From: Pedobacter miscanthi
GTDB lineage: Bacteria > Bacteroidota > Bacteroidia > Sphingobacteriales > Sphingobacteriaceae
Assembly (NCBI RefSeq): GCF_003315595.1
Contig: NZ_QNQU01000011.1
Coordinates: forward strand, 62,001 to 126,000
Direction of reading: 5' to 3'
DNA length: 64,000 nucleotides
The position numbers and the translations under genes were made by a program. Position 1 is the first letter of the stretch; every line of letters starts with the position of its first letter. The notes below the pieces were generated by a model that saw nothing but the letters and a program-made list of their open reading frames with translations, searched no databases and had not been told where the DNA came from. Positions 7,447 to 13,818 of this stretch are shown here, piece after piece.

Positions 7447-8766
7447 TTATTTTGTTTTGATCCAGGTAACAAGATCGTTCACCAAAACATCCGAAACACT
7501 TGCCGCAGCCTGGTATTGAGCCATAGTACCTTTTCCGGTCTGCGGACTTAACAAATGGTTTAATTCGGGATAAAATTTAAGGGTCACATTTTTCTTTTTA
7601 CCTAAAGCTTCATTCCATAAATCGAAATCGGTTTTGCTTACCTGAAAGTCGTTTCCACCCTGTAAAACATAAATTCTTGGTTTTGATAGAGTTTTCGCCA
7701 CTGCTACCTGATCATAACTGTTTAAATCGGCCCAGTATTTTGCAGGCAAACCTAATATTACTGAATCAGGCTTTATGGTTGTTCCCAAAGAAGAAATCCT
7801 GCTTTTATCAATTTCTGCAATCGCATTGGCCAGTTGTTGTTTAAAAACAGCCGACGTATCGTTCGCTTGCTCGAACATGTATTTATTTTGATCTACAATA
7901 AGATCAGTTAGTTTTCTCGCTGGTGCAGCTGCTAAAATAATCCCGGCCAAATCAGGCGATAATGTTGCCATTTTTGGAGCCAGCATGCCACCCAGGCTAT
8001 GGCCAAATACATAAACATTTTTCGGATCGGCGCCAACAGCTGTTTTTGCAGCTGCAATTGCGGCGGCTTCATCATCCAACACCTCTTCTTTTACGGTGTA
8101 AGGAACGTTAAATTCATTGGCATAAATAAGGGTTCTCTTAACATAACGTACAGAACCTATTCCTTTAGAAGCCAATCCACCGGCCAGATCTTTAAAAGGT
8201 TTATTGGCACCTACCGTTTCGTCCATATCACCCGGACCGGAGCCATGTACAAAAACAACCATCGGGAAGTTTTTAACATTCTTGGGTATGGTGATAATGG
8301 CTGCCAGTTGTTTTCCCGGAGGACCAATATATGCCGATTTTTCGGTGTACAAAGCCGTATCTACATAAGTTGGCTTTAAATAGGTGGTTATCTTTTTTGA
8401 AGGTGCAAGGAAAATCCCTACAATCTTTTGCATTTTATTAAAACCTACAATAAAGTTCTGGTCGCCCTTGGCAAATTTGCCTTCAACGGTTACTGCAAAA
8501 AATTGCCCTTCTGCTTTACTCTGAATGGCATCAAACGATTCGGCTTTTCCAAATTTATTTCCAATGTCGCCCCAGAGTTTTTTTAGGCTTTCTTCCGGTA
8601 ATTTGGTTTTTAAGGTATCATCAAAAAAGGCATGCGCATCGGTAAATTTTTCTTCCTGCAATAATTTAAAAAAGTCATTTGCACTGTTAAACAGCTGGAT
8701 TACATTTTGCGAAAATGCCGAAGTGGTAAATAATAAAGCGATTATGAATAAAAGGCTCTTTTTCAT
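7447..8766 (-). CDS. Secreted alpha/beta hydrolase with N-terminal DUF3887 domain
   Basis: A 439-residue exported esterase/peptidase-like enzyme. Residues 1-19 are a signal peptide ending AFSQ. Residues about 22-120 form a DUF3887 domain (NTF2-like, 'NDFFKLLQEEKFTDAHAFFDD'). Residues 135-439 are an alpha/beta hydrolase with the oxyanion-region motif HGSGPGD (174-180), the nucleophile elbow GHSLGG with S257, and likely D373 and H404 (in ELNHL) completing the triad. DUF3887-hydrolase fusions are common in soil Bacteroidota; the substrate is unknown. It has its own terminator and is monocistronic. Confidence 0.87.
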   Translation of the reverse strand: MKKSLLFIIALLFTTSAFSQNVIQLFNSANDFFKLLQEEKFTDAHAFFDDTLKTKLPEESLKKLWGDIGNKFGKAESFDAIQSKAEGQFFAVTVEGKFAKGDQNFIVGFNKMQKIVGIFLAPSKKITTYLKPTYVDTALYTEKSAYIGPPGKQLAAIITIPKNVKNFPMVVFVHGSGPGDMDETVGANKPFKDLAGGLASKGIGSVRYVKRTLIYANEFNVPYTVKEEVLDDEAAAIAAAKTAVGADPKNVYVFGHSLGGMLAPKMATLSPDLAGIILAAAPARKLTDLIVDQNKYMFEQANDTSAVFKQQLANAIAEIDKSRISSLGTTIKPDSVILGLPAKYWADLNSYDQVAVAKTLSKPRIYVLQGGNDFQVSKTDFDLWNEALGKKKNVTLKFYPELNHLLSPQTGKGTMAQYQAAASVSDVLVNDLVTWIKTK

Positions 8767-8913
8767 TCGTATAAATTGTTTTTAGGGATGGTGAAACAGT
8801 ATGATCTGAACTGAAAATCAAAACGGTTCCACAATTGTGTTTGGTTGTTTACAATACCCAAAGTTAACAATATTTGGTTCTGAAAAAGCTTTATTAAAAC
8901 TAATTATTTAGTT

Positions 8914-9291
8914 TTAACTATTTTTAACATTTCCTGTTAAATTCTTCCATAAAATATAGGGAATAAACATAATACACAACGCAATAACAGGTGGAATTAG
9001 TAGTGATACTCCATCTCCTGCAAAGGCCCTGGAGGCAAAAGCCCCGATAAAATTAATGGCAAAACCTGCGTAAGCCCATTCTTTAATGGCTACATATTTA
9101 TTCTGTAAGATGGATATTGCACCTAACAGTTTTGCTATACCAACAATAATAAGCAGGTACATGGGGTAACCAAGGTGTTTAAACACCTCTTTACCGGCTT
9201 CTTGTTGGGTTATCCCGCCAAAACCATCCATAATCATCATTAATGCGAAAATAATGGTCGCAATCCAATACCATGTATTCAACTTTTTCAT
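8914..9291 (-). CDS. DoxX family membrane protein
   Basis: A 125-residue protein with four membrane helices (about 8-24, 44-60, 72-88 and 98-115), typical of DoxX-like proteins: 'YWIATIIFALMMIMDGFGGITQ', 'HLGYPMYLLIIVGIAKLLGAISIL', 'KEWAYAGFAINFIGAFASR'. It is separated from the upstream VOC gene by 1 bp, so the two form an operon. The role of small DoxX proteins in Bacteroidota is not defined. Confidence 0.82.
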   Translation of the reverse strand: MKKLNTWYWIATIIFALMMIMDGFGGITQQEAGKEVFKHLGYPMYLLIIVGIAKLLGAISILQNKYVAIKEWAYAGFAINFIGAFASRAFAGDGVSLLIPPVIALCIMFIPYILWKNLTGNVKNS

Positions 9292-9292
9292 C

Positions 9293-9706
9293 TTACCTGT
9301 TTTTATCGTAATTAATTAACCAATTATTGCCGAAACGGTCTGTTAAATCGCCAAAAAGTGCTCCCCAGAAAGTTTCCTGTAAAGGATGTGATGCCCTCCC
9401 CCCTGCCGAAAGTTTATTATAATAAGCTATAGCCTCTTCTTCCGAATTGCAGTTGAGCATCATGGAGATGGAGTTACCTTTTATCAATCCACGCTCTTCT
9501 ACCATATCTGTACCCATAATCACCAGCTCATCTTTAGCTAATACAGCATGCATAATACTCCGCTTCATAATACAGGGTATTCTATCTGCTTCTAGCGATT
9601 CACCAATGGTTTCGAGGGTTAACTCTCCGCCGAGGCAATCCCTGTAAAAAGTCATTGCTTCGCGGCAGTTGCCATTAAATGTGAGATATGAATTTATACT
9701 AGCCAT
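9293..9706 (-). CDS. VOC (PhnB-like) superfamily protein
   Basis: A 137-residue glyoxalase/bleomycin-resistance-fold protein of the PhnB type: MASINSYLTFNGNCREAMTFYRDCLGGEL at the N-terminus and QETFWGALFGDLTDRFGNNWLIN at the C-terminus are the family signatures. I use ATG 9704-9706; a longer frame from 9763 adds 19 residues with no family match. PhnB-like proteins are small cytosolic proteins of uncertain activity. It is first in a two-gene operon with the DoxX gene and divergent from the GlxA-type regulator, which suggests that regulator may control it (inference). Confidence 0.85.
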   Translation of the reverse strand: MASINSYLTFNGNCREAMTFYRDCLGGELTLETIGESLEADRIPCIMKRSIMHAVLAKDELVIMGTDMVEERGLIKGNSISMMLNCNSEEEAIAYYNKLSAGGRASHPLQETFWGALFGDLTDRFGNNWLINYDKNR

Positions 9707-9834
9707 TTCATTATTTTTTGATGCCCTACAGCACATCGGTTCCTCTATTATACATTTTGGCATCAGCCTTTAACAACACAAACATACGGGGAGATTGCAA
9801 AAAGCTAAACATGCAGAAACGTCAATTGCAGGGG

Positions 9835-9865
9835 TTGTTTACGACAAACAGGCTTGCTATATTTG
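9835..9865 (+). promoter_or_regulatory. Bacteroidota-type promoter of the AraC/GlxA regulator
   Basis: TTG (9835-9837), a 20-nt spacer, then TATATTTG (9858-9865), matching the -33 TTG / -7 TAnnTTTG consensus. The expected transcription start falls at about 9869-9871, on the start codon at 9870, so the mRNA may be leaderless. Confidence 0.7.
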
Positions 9866-9869
9866 AGTT

Positions 9870-10856
9870 ATGAAACATGTATCTATCTTAATTCCAGAGA
9901 CTGCCGTGATCGAGGCCATAGCAGATCCCCGTTATTTATTTACGGCTGTTAATGAATTTTTACAGGCATCAGGCAAACTGCCGCTTTTTAAAGTCGAGCT
10001 GGTGGGGATGACGAAAGAGGTAAAATTAAATAATAGCCTGTTTTCGGTCCATGCAGATAAACTCCTGCACGAAGTAGAACATACCGACCTCATTTTTGTA
10101 CCTGCAATAAGTGGAAATGTGGGCTATGCAATGGAAGCGAACGAAGATTTGATCCCTTGGATTGTAAAACAACATGCAAAAGGTGCAGAAGTAGCTTCGC
10201 TTTGTTTGGGTGCCTTTTTATTGGCTTCTACAGGTTTATTAAACGGCCGGAAATGCTCTACGCACTGGTTATTTGCCAATCAATTCAGGGAAATGTTCCC
10301 TGATGTGGAATTGGTTGATGGCAGCATTATTACCGATGCGCAGGGTTTATACTCGAGCGGTGGTGCAAATTCGTACTGGAACCTGCTTTTATACCTGGTA
10401 GAGAAATATACCGACCGAGATACGGCTATTTTAGCGGCAAAATATTTCGCCATAGATATTGATCGCGAAAGTCAGCTTGCTTTTATGATGTTTCAGGGAC
10501 AAAAAGGACATGAGGATGCAAAAATTAAAAAAGCACAGGAATTTATTGACGGAAATTATCAGGAACGGATTACGGTAGATCAGCTGGCGGATATGCTTGC
10601 ACTAGGCAGAAGGAGTTTTGAGCGGCGGTTTAAAAGCGCCACAAAAAATACAGTAATCGAATACATCCAAAGGGTAAAAATTGAGGCTGCAAAACGCAGT
10701 TTTGAATCGAGCAGGAAAAATATTACCGAAGTGATGTTTGATGTGGGGTATACGGATACCAAATCGTTCAGAGACGTTTTCAAGAAAATAACCGGTTTAA
10801 CGCCGATTGAATACCGGAATAAATACCATAAAGCGGCACCGGTTTTACAGGTTTAA
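9870..10856 (+). CDS. GlxA-type transcription regulator (DJ-1/PfpI domain + AraC HTH)
   Basis: A 328-residue cytosolic regulator. Residues about 3-190 form a class-I glutamine amidotransferase-like (DJ-1/PfpI) domain with SLCLGAFLLASTGLLNGRKCSTHW, where the Cys sits at the nucleophile-elbow position. Residues about 225-320 are an AraC-type double helix-turn-helix (ITVDQLADMLALGRRSFERRFK and ITEVMFDVGYTDTKSFRDVFKKITGLTPIEYR). Members regulate neighbouring detoxification or catabolic genes. It is divergent from the VOC-DoxX operon. The first methionine is right: KHVSILIPETAV matches the family N-terminus. The ligand is unknown. Confidence 0.9.
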   Translation: MKHVSILIPETAVIEAIADPRYLFTAVNEFLQASGKLPLFKVELVGMTKEVKLNNSLFSVHADKLLHEVEHTDLIFVPAISGNVGYAMEANEDLIPWIVKQHAKGAEVASLCLGAFLLASTGLLNGRKCSTHWLFANQFREMFPDVELVDGSIITDAQGLYSSGGANSYWNLLLYLVEKYTDRDTAILAAKYFAIDIDRESQLAFMMFQGQKGHEDAKIKKAQEFIDGNYQERITVDQLADMLALGRRSFERRFKSATKNTVIEYIQRVKIEAAKRSFESSRKNITEVMFDVGYTDTKSFRDVFKKITGLTPIEYRNKYHKAAPVLQV

Positions 10857-10858
10857 TA

Positions 10859-10970
10859 AAAAAATTCAAGCCCAACACAATAAATTCCATTTACAGCGTT
10901 TATGTATGTGAGAGCGTTAATTTAGATGACGGGGATACTGCCTAAGGGTGGAATCCCCGTTTCTTTTTTT
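10859..10970 (+). repeat. Four-copy hairpin repeat family, copy 1
   Basis: About 110 bp, from an A-rich start (AAAAAAATTC) to a terminator-like end: ACGGGGAT ... ATCCCCGT followed by TTCTTTTTTT. It is nearly identical to copy 2 (11225-11338) and clearly related to copies 3 and 4. It begins immediately after the stop of the regulator gene and may serve as its terminator. Confidence 0.85.
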
Positions 10971-11003
10971 GGGTATATCTCAATTGTTAATATCAGAGTC
11001 GTC

Positions 11004-11069
11004 ACCCTGTCCCGAATATTCGGGATCAGGGTCTATCTTGCATGAAAGATGCTGAAATAAATTCAGCAT
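11004..11069. repeat. Two short palindromes in the gap after the regulator
   Basis: CCCTGTCCCGAATATTCGGGATCAGGG is almost a perfect inverted repeat (11005-11031). ATGCTGAA (11049-11056) pairs with TTCAGCAT (11062-11069). They belong to the repeat-rich gap 10857-11426, which holds no gene. Confidence 0.65.
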
Positions 11070-11091
11070 GACGATCGCAGATGAAAAAATA

Positions 11092-11200
11092 TCGTTATTT
11101 CGAGCAGAGTGCAACGTAGTCGAGAACCCGAAGGCTCAGCGAAGCTAAATCTGTCTCGAGATAGATCTCTCCATTACACTACGCTCCAGTTGAGATGACG
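11092..11200. repeat. CGTCAT...ATGACG dispersed palindromic element, copy 2
   Basis: Begins CGTTATTTCGAGCAGAGTGC and ends CTCCAGTTGAGATGACG. The centre contains CTCAGCGAAGCTAAATCTGT and a CTCGAG/ATAGATCTCTCC core shared with the copy at 49424-49530. Confidence 0.8.
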
Positions 11201-11224
11201 ACACGAAAAAAATGATGATATGCA

Positions 11225-11338
11225 ATAAAAAAATTTAAGCCTAGCACAATATATTCCATTTACAGCGTTTATGTATGTGAGAGCGTTAATTTAGATGACG
11301 GGGATACTGCCTAAGGGTGGAATCCCCGTTTCTTTTTT
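11225..11338 (+). repeat. Four-copy hairpin repeat family, copy 2
   Basis: Nearly identical to copy 1 over about 100 bp, differing at only a few bases near the left end. It ends with the same ACGGGGAT/ATCCCCGT stem and TTTCTTTTTT. It is about 370 bp from copy 1, in the same orientation. Confidence 0.85.
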
Positions 11339-11368
11339 CACAAAGCGCATGGCGCTTAGCGCCACGCG

Positions 11369-11401
11369 AAAAAGGGACATTGTTAAAAAATGTCCCTTTT
11401 T
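11369..11401 (-). terminator. Terminator of the LiaF-like gene (bidirectional in shape)
   Basis: AAAGGGACATT and AATGTCCCTTT form a strong stem with A and T runs on both sides, 26 bp past the stop at 11427. A second small stem, GGCGC-TTA-GCGCC, lies just beyond (11351-11363). Confidence 0.8.
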
Positions 11402-11426
11402 AAGATATATGATGGAGTTAAGAATT

Positions 11427-11816
11427 TTAGCTTTCTTTTTCGGTAAAGTCAACTGGTTTCTTTTCGAAATACTGATCAAAGTTTTGAACTTTTTTAGGTT
11501 TTAAGATCACATATAAACCCAATCCGATTAATACTACCGGAACGGTAATTCCAGACAAATTAAAATCAAAAATGCTGATTGCCCTTAGGGTAAATATGCC
11601 ACCGATAATGGTTAATGCCAACCAGCCGCTTCCCTGAAAGTTTTTGCGGTAACCCATCCACAAACCTGCACCCAGCATAATGGTATGCCACCTCAATATC
11701 CAGTGTGGAACATCAATTCCAGTGTTTCTAAGGAAGAATACCGAACCGATTACCAGGATTAAAATGCCTAAACCTAATTGTTTATCTGCGTGATTTTTTT
11801 TGATTAAAGTTTCCAT
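11427..11816 (-). CDS. LiaF/DUF5668-like small membrane protein
   Basis: A 129-residue protein with four hydrophobic segments (about 14-29, 41-55, 66-79 and 89-105). 'LGLGILILVIGSVFFLRNTGI' and 'MLGAGLWMGYRKNF' resemble the N-terminal membrane region shared by LiaI/LiaF proteins and DUF5668. The cytoplasmic C-terminal domain of full-length LiaF is absent; only a polar tail of about 20 residues follows. In Bacteroidota such proteins are common and unassigned. It is monocistronic, with a strong terminator. Confidence 0.7.
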   Translation of the reverse strand: METLIKKNHADKQLGLGILILVIGSVFFLRNTGIDVPHWILRWHTIMLGAGLWMGYRKNFQGSGWLALTIIGGIFTLRAISIFDFNLSGITVPVVLIGLGLYVILKPKKVQNFDQYFEKKPVDFTEKES

Positions 11817-12378
11817 GACTTGTTTGTTTTATGATTCAAATGTACTACGGAAACCCAGGCCGGAGAATGGCTTTTCCCTTAGTTGTAAGGTTTTATCGGT
11901 GAGTGAAATAAAATTGTCGGTAAAATAATTTGAGGAATTTCTGGGAAGGAAAATTTATCGGTGAGTGAAGCGGGTGGCGCCTAGCATGATGCGGTTGGCG
12001 ACGATTGACCGATTATCCAGTAATCAGTTTACAATTTTCAATTGGCAGTTTACATTATTAATAACAAATGAACTCACGAGCTATAAAGATTGCTTCACAA
12101 TGCCCACATAATACCACCCTTCGGTTCGCAATGACGGACTTCGCATTGGCGGCGATTAACCGATTGACAATTTTCAGTTGGCAATTTTCAGTTCACCATA
12201 CAGCAATCCAACAATTAAATAATCCAGTAGGCAGTTTGCATTACAACAAACTGATTAACCATTCTTAACAATTTCAGTTCACCATACAGCAATCCAACAA
12301 TTAAACAATCCATTAGGCAGTTCGCATTTACGATAAACCAGACAAATGAACTAATGGCTAATGAACCACTGAACTAAT
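11817..12378. repeat. 562-bp gap of low-complexity repeat DNA, no gene seen
   Basis: Holds many variants of CAATTTTCAGTTGGCAGTTT-like sequence and an obvious direct repeat of 57 bp: 12186-12242 and 12272-12328, offset by 86 bp with only a few differences. The short open frame at 12068-12268 is made of this repeat and is not a credible gene. Similar GGTTAATCGGTTAA text occurs near 55140-55260. Confidence 0.7.
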
Positions 12379-13068
12379 TTATTCAAAAACAATAATATCC
12401 GTTCCGTCGCTCATGATTACTTTCGAGGTGAGGTTGATAAATAATCCATGGGCCAACAATCCGTTGATCTGGTTGAGATCGAATGCAAGTTTTGCAGGGT
12501 CATCAATCAGGCCAAAATCTGCATCAATAATCAGGTTTCCATTGTCAGTAATAAATGGTTTATTTTCTATTGATCTTAATTGGCCTTTTCCACCAAGTGC
12601 AGTAACCTGATCGAAAACATACTGATAAGCTAAAGGGATTACTTCAACTGGAACAGTAAAGGCACCCAGTTTTTTTACTTTTTTAGAAGCATCGGTAATG
12701 ATGATGGCATTTTTACTTAATGAGGCTATAATTTTCTCCCTGAATAGCGCTCCGCCCCCACCTTTAATCAGATCGAGTGTTTCGGTAAACTCGTCGGCAC
12801 CATCAATACTAATATCAATTGTACTTAAACTGCCCAAATCGAGGATCTCGATGCCGAGGGATTTTGCAAGTTCTTCTGTGCGGATAGAACTTGCCACTGC
12901 AGTGATTTTTAATCCTTCTTTTACACGTTTACCAAGTTCTTTTATAGCAAAAGTAGTAGTCGATCCTGTACCAAGGCCCACAACATCGCCATCTTTGACA
13001 TATTTTACGGCAGCCAGGGCAGCCGTTAGTTTTTCAGCATCTTGTTGGGTTTTATCTATCGTAGCCAT
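12379..13068 (-). CDS. rpiA: Ribose-5-phosphate isomerase A
   Basis: Interconverts ribose-5-phosphate and ribulose-5-phosphate in the non-oxidative pentose phosphate pathway (cytosol). At 229 residues it is full length. Motifs are the phosphate-binding GLGTGSTT (31-38), DGADE (89-93) and KGGGGALFREK (102-112), which includes the catalytic glutamate E111. The start ATG at 13066-13068 gives a normal N-terminus. It is flanked on both sides by repeat-filled gaps and appears monocistronic. Confidence 0.96.
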   Translation of the reverse strand: MATIDKTQQDAEKLTAALAAVKYVKDGDVVGLGTGSTTTFAIKELGKRVKEGLKITAVASSIRTEELAKSLGIEILDLGSLSTIDISIDGADEFTETLDLIKGGGGALFREKIIASLSKNAIIITDASKKVKKLGAFTVPVEVIPLAYQYVFDQVTALGGKGQLRSIENKPFITDNGNLIIDADFGLIDDPAKLAFDLNQINGLLAHGLFINLTSKVIMSDGTDIIVFE

Positions 13069-13153
13069 AAAGTAAAAATAGGTTTAAATGCTAAACATCA
13101 CAAAATAAGATGGGAAGAAATGATTGCTTCGTGCAGACACGAATTAAGGCTGG

Positions 13154-13264
13154 AAAAAAAAATTAAGCCCAATACAATAAATCCTGTTTATAACGTTTAT
13201 GTATATGAGAGCGTTAATTTAGATGATGGGGATTCTGCATAAGTGGAATCCCCATTTCTTTTTT
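13154..13264 (+). repeat. Four-copy hairpin repeat family, copy 3
   Basis: Same layout as copies 1 and 2 but diverged. The stem is now ATGGGGATTC/GAATCCCCAT, with a compensatory C-G to T-A change relative to copies 1 and 2, followed by TTTCTTTTTT. Confidence 0.85.
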
Positions 13265-13513
13265 GCGTACTGTCATCCTTGATTGGAATCGAATGATCTC
13301 TATTTGTCCATTGCCCATCCTTGCCTCGGCTCGCCACCGCCGATGGGCTCTTTCTTTTTGCTGTCAAAAAGAAACAAAAAACACCGGCTGAAAATTTTTC
13401 TTCAAAGTTAGTGGTTTGGCTGGGTCAGTGGAGTCCGAAAAATTTATTAGGCCGGATTTAAGTACAACGGAGATACTGTGCTGTGGCCTAGCGGGGTGGA
13501 AAAGCATGGAGCA
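13265..13513. other. Repeat-rich spacer, no gene seen
   Basis: Contains the self-complementary stretch CTTTTTGCTGTCAAAAAG and fragments of unknown origin. No start, family match or coherent frame supports a gene. It is part of the 750-bp gap between rpiA and the TonB receptor. Confidence 0.5.
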
Positions 13514-13605
13514 AAAAATTACTGTTTATGCAATAAATTCTGTTTACAGGGTTAATTTAGATGATGGGGATTCTGCATAAGTGGAATCCCCATTTCTTTT
13601 TTTTG
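13514..13605 (+). repeat. Four-copy hairpin repeat family, copy 4 (internally deleted)
   Basis: Lacks exactly 18 bp in the middle compared with the other copies but keeps the ATGGGGATTC/GAATCCCCAT stem and a long T-run. Confidence 0.85.
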
Positions 13606-13637
13606 ATTACTGTCATTCTAAAACAAAGGTCATTGCT

Positions 13638-13680
13638 GTAAAGGTTTAGTAATTCGGTAACAGAATTACTAAACCTTTAC
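13638..13680. repeat. Perfect 18-bp inverted repeat (hairpin)
   Basis: GTAAAGGTTTAGTAATTC (13638-13655) and its exact reverse complement (13663-13680) flank a 7-nt loop. No T-run follows on either strand, so it is a structure or protein-binding site rather than a plain terminator. Confidence 0.85.
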
Positions 13681-13770
13681 AATTGCGAGAAGGCTTTTTC
13701 AGCCGAGAGCCTTCCGAGGTTTTCGGGGGAGTAACCTTAAAATGATCGCTGTTGATGTTAGCCGAAATAA

Positions 13771-13797
13771 AAGATCCTTCGACTACGCTCAGGATGA
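13771..13797. repeat. Short dispersed repeat (TCCTTCGA...CTCAGGATGACAA)
   Basis: The TCCTTCGAnnnnGCTCAGGATGACAA motif here is repeated inside the hairpin loop at 19710-19735. Confidence 0.6.
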
Positions 13798-13818
13798 CAA
13801 CACGCGAAGAAAACTCTA

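Noticed and set aside
11291..11504. Two overlapping frames on opposite strands near the LiaF-like gene
   Set aside because: Both lie in repeat copy 2 and the terminator hairpin and end inside the real gene.
12068..12268. Open frame of 66 residues in the gap before rpiA
   Set aside because: Made entirely of low-complexity repeat text, with no family match and no ribosome-binding context.
13042..13242. Open frame of 66 residues spanning the start of rpiA and repeat copy 3
   Set aside because: Its first part is antisense to rpiA and its last part is the repeat element. Copies 1 and 2 have no matching start codon, so I did not annotate it as a gene, although the shared C-terminal frame is noted in findings.
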